From NCBI RefSeq assembly GCF_021728535.1, contig NZ_JAKKDU010000017.1, positions 25,001-82,943 of the forward strand: a DNA stretch of 57,943 nt, read 5' to 3'. The notes below the pieces were generated by a model. It was not told where the DNA came from and made no database searches. It worked only from the letters and a program-made list of their open reading frames with translations. A program made the position numbers and the translations under genes. The stretch comes from Wocania arenilitoris. GTDB lineage: Bacteria; Bacteroidota; Bacteroidia; Flavobacteriales; Flavobacteriaceae. Numbering within the stretch: the first letter of the stretch is position 1; every line of letters begins with the position of its first letter. Below are positions 1 to 8,197 of this stretch, piece after piece.

Positions 1-93
1 GGTCGTGGGAGATTACCACGTTGATAGGCTACAGGTGTAAAGGCAGTAATGTCATAGCCGAGTAGTACTAATAACCCATAGGCTTATTGTACG
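1..93 (+). rRNA. 23S ribosomal RNA, 3' end (partial)
   Basis: The first ~93 bases match the conserved 3' end of bacterial 23S rRNA: the GATAGGCTACAGGTGTAAAG stretch followed by the GCCGAGTAGTACTAATAACC segment that closes the molecule. The rest of the gene lies outside the window to the left. The exact 3' end is estimated from the terminal pairing region and may be off by a few bases. About 135 bases of AT-rich spacer with no tRNA separate it from the 5S gene. Confidence 0.9.
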
Positions 94-228
94 CCTGTTT
101 TTTTATAAGTTCAATAATTATTACAAACTATGTTTCTTATTTTCAATATGTTAAGATATTTGTTTATCTAAATTGATAAACGCTGAATGCTAAAGGCAAA
201 ATATGCCAATAGCAAGCAGCTATAACTT

Positions 229-333
229 AAGGTGGTTATAGCGATGGGGCTCACCTCTTACCATTCCGAACAGAGAAGTTAAGCCCATTAGCGCCGATGG
301 TACTGCATTTGTGGGAGAGTAGGTCGTTGCCTT
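229..333 (+). rRNA. 5S ribosomal RNA
   Basis: The conserved 5S core is visible: the CTCACCTCTTACCATTCCGA and AACAGAGAAGTTAAGCCC blocks, and the GTGGGAGAGTAGGTCG block near the 3' end. The ends (AAGGTGG against the CGTTGCCTT region) can pair to form the terminal helix. Length of about 105 nt is normal. It is the last gene of the rRNA operon and is followed directly by a strong terminator. Confidence 0.93.
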
Positions 334-340
334 TTTTGGA

Positions 341-373
341 AACCCTTCACTATTTTAGTGAGGGGTTTTTTTG
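341..373 (+). terminator. Rho-independent terminator of the rRNA operon
   Basis: A 10-bp stem (AACCCTTCAC with GTGAGGGGTT, one G-U pair) encloses a 7-nt loop and is followed by a run of seven T. It starts seven bases after the 5S gene, so it ends the rRNA transcript. Confidence 0.9.
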
Positions 374-490
374 TTTAAGTTTCTATTTTATTCTATAATA
401 TTAAGCAGGATTAAATGATGATTTTTTTCTTTATATGAAGAAGAAAATAAAGCATAGCAGATTAAACAAAAAAAGTTGAGGGATTAAGAA

Positions 491-814
491 TTATGCATAA
501 ATTTTTGATAGTCTAAAGAGGAAGAATGCTACAGAGCTCACGCCTCTAAATTGATTTCTAAAGGCTTTAATATTTACATTGAAGGATTCCGCCTAGGTAT
601 TGGTACTTCTGTAGTCAAAAAAGTTTAGGATGTTTTTATAATGATGCTGTATAGACTTAGACACAATGCCAAAGGTTTTGCTAAAGCTGTAGCTTTCAAT
701 TTTGTTGTACCACTGGGCTAGTTTGGTTTGGGCTACCGATTTGTTTTTGGTTTTTTTATGAATAACCCCAAGTTCCAGTGTTAATAGGTAAGCTTCTTTT
801 AAGTCAGAATAGCG
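491..814 (-). pseudogene. ISL3-type transposase, C-terminal remnant with in-frame stop
   Basis: Reading the minus strand from 814 gives about 107 codons that resemble the C-terminus of the large transposases of Bacteroidota ISL3/ISAon1-type elements. The frame has a Y-S-D-L-K-E-A-Y segment and, near the end, A-E-S-F-N followed by I-K-A-F-R-N-Q-F-R-G-V and F-F-L-F-R-L. The A-E-S-F-N part is typical of the last catalytic region. A TAG stop at 593-595 interrupts the frame exactly before A-E-S-F-N. The natural stop is at 491-493. The N-terminal two thirds are missing and there is a stop just upstream of 814. This is a dead remnant downstream of the rRNA operon. The family name is from memory of similar proteins; the transposase identity itself is firm. 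Confidence 0.72.
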
Positions 815-987
815 TTAAAATAAAATCTCATATACTTGACAAAACAAAAAGAAGTAAAATAAACTAGCTAATTTAAAACCTGTTTTTTTACTAAAAAAAT
901 AAAAAAATCAATTCTATTTACGTAGCTATTAGTTGTATTAAAAAAGGAATTCCAGAAGTTGCATAGCAATTTTATATATTTGTTCTT

Positions 988-1533
988 ATGACATATAAAG
1001 AACTACAACAGCTTAGATATCCCATTGGAGAATTTAAAGCTCCAGAACATATTACTTCTCAGCTTTTAAATCAATGGATAGAAACTTTAGAACGCTTTCC
1101 TTTACGATTAGAGGCATTGGTTAAGTTTTTAACCAAAAAACAATTAGACACACCTTATAGGCCAGATGGTTGGACTATTCGTCAAGTGGTGCATCATATT
1201 TCAGATAGCCATCACCACAGCTATATTCGGTTTAAATGGGCTTTAACCGAAGATAAACCTGTTATTAAACCTTACCAAGAAGGGCTTTGGGCAGAGCTTC
1301 ATGATACCAAAACAGCACCTATTGCAATGTCGTTGGAACATTTAAAGGCTGTACACTATAAATTGGTGTATTTGTTAAAAGGACTTAGTGAAGCACAATG
1401 GGGCAGAAGCTTTATACACCCTGAAAGCAATAGTGAAGTTTTACTAAACCTAAACGTTGGTATTTATGTATGGCATTGTAACCACCATTATGCACATATT
1501 GAAAACGCATTAAAACAAAATGGTTGGATTTAA
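988..1533 (+). CDS. YfiT/BstA-like bacillithiol S-transferase (DinB superfamily metal enzyme)
   Basis: A 181-residue protein of the YfiT branch of the DinB/YfiT four-helix-bundle superfamily, whose characterised relatives are metal-dependent (bacillithiol) S-transferases. The N-terminal L-R-Y-P-I-G-E-F and the W-T-I-R-Q-V-V-H-H-I-S-D-S-H block (His 69/70 and 75) are family signatures. The W-H-C-N-H-H-Y-A-H-I block (His 163, 166, 167, 170) supplies the other metal ligands. Length is normal. A TATATTTG box lies only six bases before the ATG, so if it is the promoter, the transcript would be nearly leaderless. The next gene starts on the base after the stop, so the two are co-transcribed. Substrate is not predictable; many Bacteroidota carrying YfiT homologues may use another thiol. 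Confidence 0.85.
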   Translation: MTYKELQQLRYPIGEFKAPEHITSQLLNQWIETLERFPLRLEALVKFLTKKQLDTPYRPDGWTIRQVVHHISDSHHHSYIRFKWALTEDKPVIKPYQEGLWAELHDTKTAPIAMSLEHLKAVHYKLVYLLKGLSEAQWGRSFIHPESNSEVLLNLNVGIYVWHCNHHYAHIENALKQNGWI

Positions 1534-2019
1534 ATGATAAGACCTGTACATATTGAAGACGCTCAATCCTTGTTGAATATTTATAATTATTATGTTATTA
1601 ATACTGCTGTCACTTTTGATATAGAGCCTATAACTTTAAAAACCTTTATAAAGAAATTAAATGTTTTAAAAAAAGACTACCCTTTTATAGTGTTTGAAGA
1701 AAACAATACCATTTTAGGTTACGCCTATGGTAGTCGATTTAGACCTAAACCTGCTTACGATTATGTGGTGGAATCGACTGTCTATGTTAAATATGATACC
1801 CATGGTAGACAGATAGGGACTCAATTATATGCTGAACTGTTAAAGCTTTTAAAAAAGGAAAATTTCCATACGGTTTTAGGTGTGCTTACTATACCCAATG
1901 ATGCCAGTATAAAACTTCATGAAAGGTTTGGTTTTAAACAAGTTGCTAACTTGAAAGAAGTAGGGTTAAAGTTTGGTAAATGGTTAGATGTTGGTATTTG
2001 GCAATTAAAACTAACTTAG
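1534..2019 (+). CDS. GNAT family N-acetyltransferase (phosphinothricin/amino-acid acetyltransferase-like)
   Basis: 161 residues with the layout of the Pat/YncA (MnaT) group of GNAT acetyltransferases, which transfer acetyl from acetyl-CoA to amino-acid amines. The N-terminal I-R-P-V-H-I-E-D-A and I-Y-N-Y-Y-V motifs are typical. So are the Y-A-Y-G-S-R-F-R-P block around residue 65, the acetyl-CoA loop region (H-G-R-Q-I-G-T, about 90-96) and the L-H-E-R-F-G-F motif near residue 130. The ATG abuts the stop of the upstream YfiT-like gene. The 3' end overlaps the convergent redoxin gene by four bases. The true acceptor amine is unknown. Confidence 0.85.
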   Translation: MIRPVHIEDAQSLLNIYNYYVINTAVTFDIEPITLKTFIKKLNVLKKDYPFIVFEENNTILGYAYGSRFRPKPAYDYVVESTVYVKYDTHGRQIGTQLYAELLKLLKKENFHTVLGVLTIPNDASIKLHERFGFKQVANLKEVGLKFGKWLDVGIWQLKLT

Positions 2020-2573
2020 TTTTTCCACTTGATATTGCATCCAATACTTGGTTTTTGTAACAGGATATTTTCTTTATTTTCAAGTAAACAATTTAAAGCA
2101 TGTCTTAAATCTTTTCCAGTAACAGGCAATCCGTTTCCTGGTCTAGAATCGTCAATTTGTCCTCTGTAATTTAATTTTAATTCGGCATCAAAAACATAAA
2201 TATCAGGTGTACATGCTGCATCATAAGCTTTTGCCACATCTTGAGTTTCATCATATAAATACGGAAATGGATAGTTTTGTTCCATAGCATGCATGGCCAT
2301 TTTTTCGGGTGAATCCTGCGGATAATTAAAGACATCGTTACTAGAGATGCCTATAAACGATACACCTTTATCCGCATAAGCATTAGCTATTGAGACAATT
2401 TCTAGGTTTACATGAATTACAAAAGGACAATGATTACATATAAACATAATTACAGTGGCATTCTTTCCTTTTAAATTTTGAAGCGATAAAACCTGTTTTG
2501 AAACCGTATCAAATAAATTAAAATCTGGTGCTATTGTTCCTAAAGGAATCATATTTGAAGGTGTTCGTGCCAT
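2016..2573 (-). CDS. Thioredoxin-fold redoxin (AhpC/TSA-type, CxxC)
   Basis: 185 residues with a thioredoxin fold of the redoxin/AhpC-TSA class. The N-terminal G-T-I-A-P-D-F-N-L motif is followed by F-I-C-N-H-C-P-F, giving a redox pair at Cys46 and Cys49. The A-A-C-T-P-D-I-Y-V-F segment around residue 120 contains the cis-Pro position of thioredoxin folds. No signal peptide is evident, so it probably acts in the cytoplasm as a thiol peroxidase or disulfide reductase. Proteins of this group are widespread in Flavobacteriia and usually annotated only as thioredoxin family protein. It converges on the GNAT gene with a 4-bp overlap and is divergent from csaA. Confidence 0.85.
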   Translation of the reverse strand: MARTPSNMIPLGTIAPDFNLFDTVSKQVLSLQNLKGKNATVIMFICNHCPFVIHVNLEIVSIANAYADKGVSFIGISSNDVFNYPQDSPEKMAMHAMEQNYPFPYLYDETQDVAKAYDAACTPDIYVFDAELKLNYRGQIDDSRPGNGLPVTGKDLRHALNCLLENKENILLQKPSIGCNIKWKN

Positions 2574-2620
2574 AATTTTTTAGTTTATTCAAAGTTCGAC
2601 AAAATTTGTATTTTTAAAAA

Positions 2621-2956
2621 ATGAACAACACAATATCTTTTGAAGATTTTAGTAAAGTAGATTTACGAGTAGGCACAGTAATTAAAGTAAACGATTTTCC
2701 CGAAGCAAAACATTTAGCTTACCAACTTATTATAGATTTTGGAGGTTTAGGTATTAGAAAATCTTCGGCACAAATAACAACTTTATATTCTAAGCAAGAT
2801 TTATTAAACAAGCAAATTATAGCTGTTATAAATTTTCCTAAAAAGCAAATAGCCAAATTTATGAGCGAATGTTTAGTTTTAGGTGCTGTATATGGTAAAG
2901 ATGTAAAGCTTTTAAATCCAGAGAACAGAGTTGAAAACGGCACACCTGTCTCTTAG
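2621..2956 (+). CDS. csaA: CsaA-type tRNA-binding protein
   Basis: 111 residues forming a single tRNA-binding OB-fold as in CsaA and the C-terminal domain of MetRS. Visible signatures are V-D-L-R-V-G-T-V near residue 15 and P-E-A-K-H-L-A-Y-Q-L after it. I-R-K-S-S-A-Q-I-T, N-F-P-K-K-Q-I-A-K and S-E-C-L-V-L-G follow. In other bacteria CsaA is a homodimeric tRNA-binding, chaperone-like protein. Length is as expected. It is followed after three bases by the transporter gene and probably shares its transcript. Confidence 0.92.
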   Translation: MNNTISFEDFSKVDLRVGTVIKVNDFPEAKHLAYQLIIDFGGLGIRKSSAQITTLYSKQDLLNKQIIAVINFPKKQIAKFMSECLVLGAVYGKDVKLLNPENRVENGTPVS

Positions 2957-2959
2957 TTT

Positions 2960-3859
2960 ATGCAGCAGCTAGATAACGTTCAAATAAATTTTGATACCAA
3001 TACACTTTGGGTTCTAAATGTTGCTCTCGGACTGGTTATGTTTGGAGTTGCATTGGGGATTTCGTTAAACGATTTTAAAACTTTAATTAAGCAACCAAAA
3101 CCTATTTTGTTGGGTTTATTGTCACAATTTGTTTTACTGCCCTTCGTTACGTTTTTATTTGTAATTCTTATAAAGCCACAACCGAGTATTGCTTTAGGAA
3201 TGATGATGGTTGCTGCATGTCCAGGTGGGAATATATCAAATTTTATGTCGCATTTAGCTAAAGGAAACTCAGCATTATCAGTAAGTTTAACCGCATTTGC
3301 TACTTTTTTAGCAATGATTATGACACCGTTTAATTTTCAGCTTTACGGAAACTTGTATCAACCAACAGCACAAATTTTAAAAACGATTCAATTAGATCCC
3401 TTTGAGTTGGTAAAACTCGTTATTCTTATTCTTGGGATACCATTAATTTTAGGAATGCTGCTAAGATTTAAGAATGAAACTTTGGCTATTAAACTTTCAA
3501 AACTTTTAAAACCATTATCTATTGTTATTTTTATTGCTATTGTTATTGTAGCATTTACTAAAAATATAGAGATTTTTAATAAATATATTAGCCATGTTTT
3601 ATTAATTGGGGTTAGTCATAATATATTAGCGATTATTATTGGATTTTTAGTAGCAAGAATGTTTAAACTTTCATTTAAAAATCAAAAAACATTAGCCATA
3701 GAGACTGGAATTCAAAATTCGGGTTTAGGCTTGTTACTTATTTTTACATTTTTTGATGGTGTTGGTGGTATGTCTATTTTAGTGGCATTTTGGGGTATTT
3801 GGCATATTGTTTCTGGCTTATTGTTAGCTGGATATTGGTCTAATAAAAAAGAGGTTTAA
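2960..3859 (+). CDS. Bile acid:sodium symporter family (SBF/BASS) transporter
   Basis: A 299-residue inner-membrane protein with about nine or ten hydrophobic helices. The G-V-A-L-G-I-S-L-N-D-F segment near residue 30, the A-A-C-P-G-G-N-I-S-N-F motif near residues 85-95 and the later E-T-G-I-Q-N-S-G-L-G segment are hallmarks of the SBF/BASS family. That family couples sodium entry to uptake of organic anions. The two discontinuous helices carrying these motifs line the substrate site in characterised relatives. The actual substrate in this organism is unknown; bile acids are unlikely. It lies in a tight plus-strand run with csaA upstream and plsC-like downstream. Confidence 0.88.
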   Translation: MQQLDNVQINFDTNTLWVLNVALGLVMFGVALGISLNDFKTLIKQPKPILLGLLSQFVLLPFVTFLFVILIKPQPSIALGMMMVAACPGGNISNFMSHLAKGNSALSVSLTAFATFLAMIMTPFNFQLYGNLYQPTAQILKTIQLDPFELVKLVILILGIPLILGMLLRFKNETLAIKLSKLLKPLSIVIFIAIVIVAFTKNIEIFNKYISHVLLIGVSHNILAIIIGFLVARMFKLSFKNQKTLAIETGIQNSGLGLLLIFTFFDGVGGMSILVAFWGIWHIVSGLLLAGYWSNKKEV

Positions 3860-3863
3860 CAAA

Positions 3864-4895
3864 TTGAAATTTATTTGGTTATATAGTGTTAGATTGTATT
3901 TAAGTATTGGAATGTTTTTTTATTTCAGGAAGATAAGAATACATAGTGTTAAAAATGTACCTAAAAACGTACCTGTTTTATTGTTGAGTAATCATCAAAA
4001 TGCTTTATTAGATGCCTTATTAATTGCAACTAAAAGTGGTAGGTTTTCTTATTTTTTAACCCGAGCTGCAGTTTTTAAAAAGACTTTTGTAAGTAAGATT
4101 TTAATGAGTTTGCAATTGCTTCCTGTTTATAGAATTCGTGATGGTTGGAGTAACTTAACAAACAATAATGCCATTTTTGAGACGTGTTCGGGGCTTTTAA
4201 ATAAAAATGAAGCGATTGTTATTTTTCCAGAAGGAAGCCATAATTTAAAACGCATAGTGAGGCCTTTAAGTAAAGGGTTTACAAGAATTGTTTTTGATAC
4301 GCTTGAACAATATCCAGAAATTGATTTGCAATTAATACCGGTAGGATTAAATTTTGAAAACGCTGAAAAATTTCCTGATAGCACATCTATTATTTTTGGA
4401 GAGCCAATATTTGCTAAATCTTTTGTTTCTGAAAATAAAAACGAAAGTATTGTAAAATTAAAAGCTAAGATTCAATTAGAAATTTCTAAGTTAACTACGC
4501 ATATTCCTTTAGATAATTATGATGAAACATTGGAAAAACTAAATGCATTACAAGTCGATTTTTTGAATCCTAAAAATGTAAATAACTGTATTGCAAACAA
4601 TTTTAAGAACTGTGAAACTAATCAAAAACCTAAACTAAAAGGAATCAAATCATTTTTTAAAGGGTTACTAATTTTAAATATTCTACTACCATATCTAGTA
4701 TGGAAATTTGTAATAAAGCCTAAAATAGATGAAGTTGAGTTTCGATCTACATTTAGGTTTGCTGTTGCAATTACTTTAGTGCCGTTTTACCTTTTAATAT
4801 TGACGTTTATGTTGGCTTTGTTTTTAAGTTATCAAATAGCTGCAATCTATTTAATTGCAGTTTTAATAATCTCGCTTTTAGCAGTTAAATTATAG
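3864..4895 (+). CDS. PlsC-like glycerol-phosphate acyltransferase, TTG start
   Basis: 343 residues. An N-terminal acyltransferase domain (about 30-200) is followed by a C-terminal membrane region (two hydrophobic stretches, about 262-285 and 295-343). Catalytic block I reads N-H-Q-N-A-L-L-D (His44 to Asp50, five residues between instead of the usual four, as in GPAT2/Sct1-like enzymes). Block III is F-P-E-G-S-H (121-126). It should acylate glycerol-3-phosphate or lysophosphatidate at the inner membrane. The chosen start is TTG at 3864, four bases after the transporter stop; the first ATG would remove sixteen residues including part of the first hydrophobic stretch. The 3' end overlaps the convergent M14 remnant by six bases. 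Confidence 0.82.
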   Translation: MKFIWLYSVRLYLSIGMFFYFRKIRIHSVKNVPKNVPVLLLSNHQNALLDALLIATKSGRFSYFLTRAAVFKKTFVSKILMSLQLLPVYRIRDGWSNLTNNNAIFETCSGLLNKNEAIVIFPEGSHNLKRIVRPLSKGFTRIVFDTLEQYPEIDLQLIPVGLNFENAEKFPDSTSIIFGEPIFAKSFVSENKNESIVKLKAKIQLEISKLTTHIPLDNYDETLEKLNALQVDFLNPKNVNNCIANNFKNCETNQKPKLKGIKSFFKGLLILNILLPYLVWKFVIKPKIDEVEFRSTFRFAVAITLVPFYLLILTFMLALFLSYQIAAIYLIAVLIISLLAVKL

Positions 4896-5066
4896 TTTGT
4901 TTCTAAAGAAAATAGCATTTATTAATAACCTGTTTGTGCTATGCCAAAAAGCTCTAAAATTAGTGTTATCTGTAAAAGCTATCACTTTACCTTTGCCAAG
5001 ACTTTTTATTTTAATAGGAACAGTTTCAGATAAAAGTTTCAAATTCGGTTTAGATATGTAACCACT
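4890..5066 (-). pseudogene. M14 zinc carboxypeptidase, C-terminal fragment
   Basis: The minus strand from about 5066 to the stop at 4890-4892 reads 58 codons without interruption. They look like the last part of the long secreted M14-type zinc carboxypeptidases of flavobacteria: S-G-Y-I-S-K-P-N-L, then G-K-G-K-V-I-A-F-T-D-N-T-N-F-R-A-F-W, and finally L-L-I-N-A-I-F-F. The upstream 750 or so codons, including the whole catalytic domain, are absent. The fragment begins exactly where the IS630 remnant ends. This fits truncation of a formerly intact peptidase gene by the insertion, followed by deletion of the rest. The family assignment rests on recalled similarity of the end segment. Confidence 0.6.
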
Positions 5067-5481
5067 TAAAAGTGAATCTTTAGAAAATCATTTAGCCATT
5101 GTTTTACGTTATCAAGGGTTACGAACACGTTGTTTTTGTAGTGTTGTTTGATGTAAAGCCATATTTTTTCACTTGGATTCAATTCGGGAGAATATGGTGG
5201 TACTCTAATGAGTATAATATTGTCTGGTAATGTGTATTTTGATAAGCTATGGAATGCAGCATTATCTATAATTATGATTATAATTTCTTTAGGTTTATAT
5301 AGTGAGAACGCTTTTAGGTATTGGCTATATGACACCTTTAGAAAAATATGCTCAAATTAATAATATCTTTTATCAAAATGTAGCTTAACTTTTTTCTATC
5401 AAAATTTGTTGTATATCCATCCTTTTTATGTAAGTCCTTAAGTTCTTCTATAGACTCTTTAATAATAATAGTTGCTTGTCT
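5066..5481 (-). mobile_element. IS630-family transposase remnant
   Basis: Two pieces of one minus-strand transposase remain. 5338-5481 reads an N-terminal helix-turn-helix-like piece (K-E-S-I-E-E-L-K-D-L-H) ending at a stop. 5066-5335 reads 89 residues of the C-terminal DDE domain with the second catalytic Asp in I-D-N-A-A-F-H, then P-P-Y-S-P-E-L-N-P-S-E-K-I-W containing the final Glu. The two pieces are in different frames, and the middle, with the first catalytic Asp, is missing: about 140 residues are present instead of the usual ~340. It cannot be active. I found no clear terminal repeats. Confidence 0.8.
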
Positions 5482-5552
5482 TCACATAAGGGAAAGATAC
5501 AAAAATTTAGCTTGTTTTAAAATTTATTTGGTATTATAGTAAAGATAACAAC

Positions 5553-5687
5553 ATGAATCTATCGACAATGAATATTTGTAATTTATTAACTAAAGATTTA
5601 CCTTTTAAATCAAGCAACACCATGCACATTATTATAAAAAATAAAGCTGGCAAAACAAGTTCTTTTGCGTTAGAAAAAATTTATTAG
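5553..5687 (+). other. Small open frame of 44 codons, unassigned
   Basis: Plus-strand frame from ATG to TAG with low-complexity Asn/Lys-rich composition. I do not recognise it. It sits between the IS630 remnant and the end of the exported protein gene and may be a scrap of a lost gene or chance. The rest of 5490-5716 shows nothing else. Confidence 0.2.
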
Positions 5688-5716
5688 TAACATATTAAAA
5701 AGTACAGCTTGTCCTA

Positions 5717-7138
5717 TTATCTTGCCACCAAATTTAACGATACTGTACTTAAATTACCTGCGCCACTATAACGCTCTGCCCATAATTCAATAAAGTCTGT
5801 AGGGGCCATTTCAATAGATCCAATTATAGCCAATGCACCAACATCATCATTTTCTCCTACCTCTCTAAACACTCTAGTTTCTTCTAAAACCGTACCATTT
5901 TTAGCAATATAGAATACAAAAACTGTATTATTATTATCTCCTTGAAAAGATAAACTAGCAGTAATCAAAAAATTTCTAAGTTTATTCCCTTCATATATAA
6001 TCTTGTTATTTCCAGAAGCAGAAAAGCGAAATAAATGATTAGATGATGTAGTCCCTTCCAATTTTTTTCTACTACTATCTCCAGTACCTGTAAAAGTGGT
6101 TGTAAATCCAGAGCCTACTGGAGCGCTTAAATTAACATCTCCTGTGGCTACCCAATCAGACTCAAGTACTAACCCAGGGCAATTTATAAACCAATCATTA
6201 GAAAAATTATAATTAGGATTAGGCAACCCAGTATATTTATTCACATAACTATTCGATGGTCCTGAAAATACGCAACTCGATATAACACCTGTTCCCACCA
6301 CAGGATTTGAACTTACATCAATTCCATAATTACCAATATTAACTATAGAAAATCCACTAACCTTTTCTATCAAATCAAAAGTTCCAGAAAACGTTTCGTA
6401 AGCCCCTCCATTATTGGAAAACCACCCTTGATTACTCAATAATAAATCGGCAATATCTTCATAAACTATTCCCGAAGTATTTCCAGAATATTGTATAACA
6501 TTGGAAAATACAACAGCATATCCTTTAATTAAACCAACACTATTTGAATTTGCAATAATATTATCCTGAAGAACCAATATTTTGTCGTTACTGGTATTAT
6601 TTAAATTAAAAACACTTCCTCCAGGTGCTGTTAAGGTTAAGTTTCTTAAGCTACCTCCATTACTACCAGAAAAAATAGTTCCACCAACTCTAAGTAAAAT
6701 ATCTTCATTTGTATCTAAGCCCGCAATATAAGCCCCATTAATATCTATTGAATTGCTCAAAGTTATCATTCCATTAATTTCATAAAACGTATCTTCATCG
6801 AGTGTAATAACACCTCCACTTGGCGTAGGCAAATCTGCTTCACTTTTTACTAATTTATAATTAGTCCTACTAATTGCACCTTCAAGTGGTACCCAACTTC
6901 CTCCATCAAAAAAATAAAATACATCTTCATCGGTATCAAAAACCAACAGACCTTCCGCTGGGTTAGAAATAGCAATCCGCTGTATTGTGGTCATCCGCGG
7001 AGTTAAAACACCTTGAGTAGTGGATGTAATATCTAAAACAGAAGACGGATCTGGAGTTGTTGTATTAACACCTACTTGTCCGCTTACTATAATTGTGAAA
7101 AAAGAAAAAAATGTAATAATAGATTTAGAAAATTTCAT
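5717..7138 (-). CDS. Exported protein with flavobacterial tail-fibre-like N-terminus and probable beta-helix
   Basis: 473 residues with a signal peptide (M-K-F-S-K then a hydrophobic run to V-S-G-Q near residue 21). Directly after it comes V-G-V-N-T-T-T-P-D-P-S-S-V-L-D-I, then L-T-P-R-M-T and later G-L-L-V-F-D-T-D and F-Y-F-F-D-G-G-S-W. This N-terminal module is common in secreted flavobacterial proteins and resembles phage tail-fibre heads. The middle (about 100-340) is rich in short strand-turn repeats with Asn/Ser/Gly turns, compatible with a right-handed parallel beta-helix. The last ~130 residues look like a compact beta-sandwich. No T9SS sorting domain is present at the C-terminus. Function unknown. 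It is divergent from the gene at 7437. Confidence 0.7.
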   Translation of the reverse strand: MKFSKSIITFFSFFTIIVSGQVGVNTTTPDPSSVLDITSTTQGVLTPRMTTIQRIAISNPAEGLLVFDTDEDVFYFFDGGSWVPLEGAISRTNYKLVKSEADLPTPSGGVITLDEDTFYEINGMITLSNSIDINGAYIAGLDTNEDILLRVGGTIFSGSNGGSLRNLTLTAPGGSVFNLNNTSNDKILVLQDNIIANSNSVGLIKGYAVVFSNVIQYSGNTSGIVYEDIADLLLSNQGWFSNNGGAYETFSGTFDLIEKVSGFSIVNIGNYGIDVSSNPVVGTGVISSCVFSGPSNSYVNKYTGLPNPNYNFSNDWFINCPGLVLESDWVATGDVNLSAPVGSGFTTTFTGTGDSSRKKLEGTTSSNHLFRFSASGNNKIIYEGNKLRNFLITASLSFQGDNNNTVFVFYIAKNGTVLEETRVFREVGENDDVGALAIIGSIEMAPTDFIELWAERYSGAGNLSTVSLNLVAR

Positions 7139-7187
7139 GAGAGAAAGAATTTTTTATTAGTACTGGTATAAAATATTTTTAACAACG

Positions 7188-7195
7188 CAAATATA
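7188..7195 (-). promoter_or_regulatory. Putative -7 box for the exported-protein gene
   Basis: On the minus strand this reads TATATTTG, matching the Bacteroidota TAnnTTTG -7 box, 50 bases before the ATG at 7138. No convincing TTG -33 element is visible at the usual distance, so support is partial. Confidence 0.35.
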
Positions 7196-7436
7196 TTGAT
7201 AAAAATCGATAAAAACAGCTTTTTAAGCGATAAAGCGTGTTATTACTTTGTTTTTTTAAAAAAAAAACTTACATTTGGTTTTAGATAAACAATGTATAAC
7301 GAATTACATATTTAAAAAAATATTGAAGCCTATAGTAAATGCATTGACTTACTAAATTAAATACTGGTATATACCTTTTTGTAATTAAAAATTTAAAATA
7401 AAACAATAAAAATTTAACACCTAAAACCAAATTCTT

Positions 7437-8180
7437 ATGAAACAAATTTACATTTTTAGTTTATTGTCTATATTATTTTTATATAATATTGGAGCTCAAA
7501 CCCTTTTTGATTGGGAATCAACCAATGGCACAACAGATAATGGAACATCAATTACTCAAACCGTTAATGGTATAACAGCAACGTTTACTGTGTCGTCAAA
7601 CAATCCGTTTTATGCTAGTGGTGGACTAGGAAACACAACAGGTCGTTCTGTCGCAGCAGACGATAGCAATACAGATAGTTGGGTTAACATTGCTTTTTCT
7701 CAAGCAATAAACATTAGTAGCCTAATAGCTTATGATGGAGATTCCTTTGCAGATAGTGCCACATGGACTTTTACTCCTACTGGCGGTACTAATTCTGTTG
7801 TTAACCAAGTTATGCCAGATGCAGGCACAACAGTTACTTTAAACTGGACAGGGGTTACAAATATTAGGGTAACTTCCGATTTTGCAGGAGGACTTGACTG
7901 GTTTGTTTTAGATAATATTTCATCAGATTTCACATTAAGTTCCCCAGAATTGGAATTTAAAGATTCGCAGGTAAAGTTGTTTCCTAACCCAACAATCGAT
8001 TATATTCAATTTAAAAATATAACCAAAGCAGAAAAATATGTGATTTATAATATTATTGGAAAAGAAATTTCAAACGGAACTATTAATGTAGATGGAGAAA
8101 TTGATGTACAAAGCTACGTTAATGGCTTATATTTCTTAAAACGTGAAAATGGAGGCACAATAAAATTTATAAAAGAATAA
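7437..8180 (+). CDS. Secreted protein with type IX sorting domain
   Basis: 247 residues. An N-terminal signal peptide ends near G-A-Q (residue 21). A beta-rich domain (about 22-165) contains D-W-E-S-T near its start and G-L-D-W-F-V-L-D-N near its end, the pattern of jelly-roll PEP-CTERM/carbohydrate-binding-like domains in which a fixed Trp-Phe-x-Leu-Asp-Asn strand closes the sheet. The C-terminal ~75 residues form a type A T9SS sorting domain (V-K-L-F-P-N-P-T, then I-I-G-K-E, G-L-Y-F-L and the final I-K-F-I-K-E). It should be exported by Sec, then T9SS, and anchored or released at the cell surface. A perfect hairpin follows the stop. Confidence 0.8.
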   Translation: MKQIYIFSLLSILFLYNIGAQTLFDWESTNGTTDNGTSITQTVNGITATFTVSSNNPFYASGGLGNTTGRSVAADDSNTDSWVNIAFSQAINISSLIAYDGDSFADSATWTFTPTGGTNSVVNQVMPDAGTTVTLNWTGVTNIRVTSDFAGGLDWFVLDNISSDFTLSSPELEFKDSQVKLFPNPTIDYIQFKNITKAEKYVIYNIIGKEISNGTINVDGEIDVQSYVNGLYFLKRENGGTIKFIKE

Positions 8181-8197
8181 CGTTAAACGTTTTTGCC

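Noticed and set aside
94-228. tRNA gene in the 23S-5S spacer
   Set aside because: No cloverleaf or T-loop consensus is visible; the spacer is AT-rich and unstructured.
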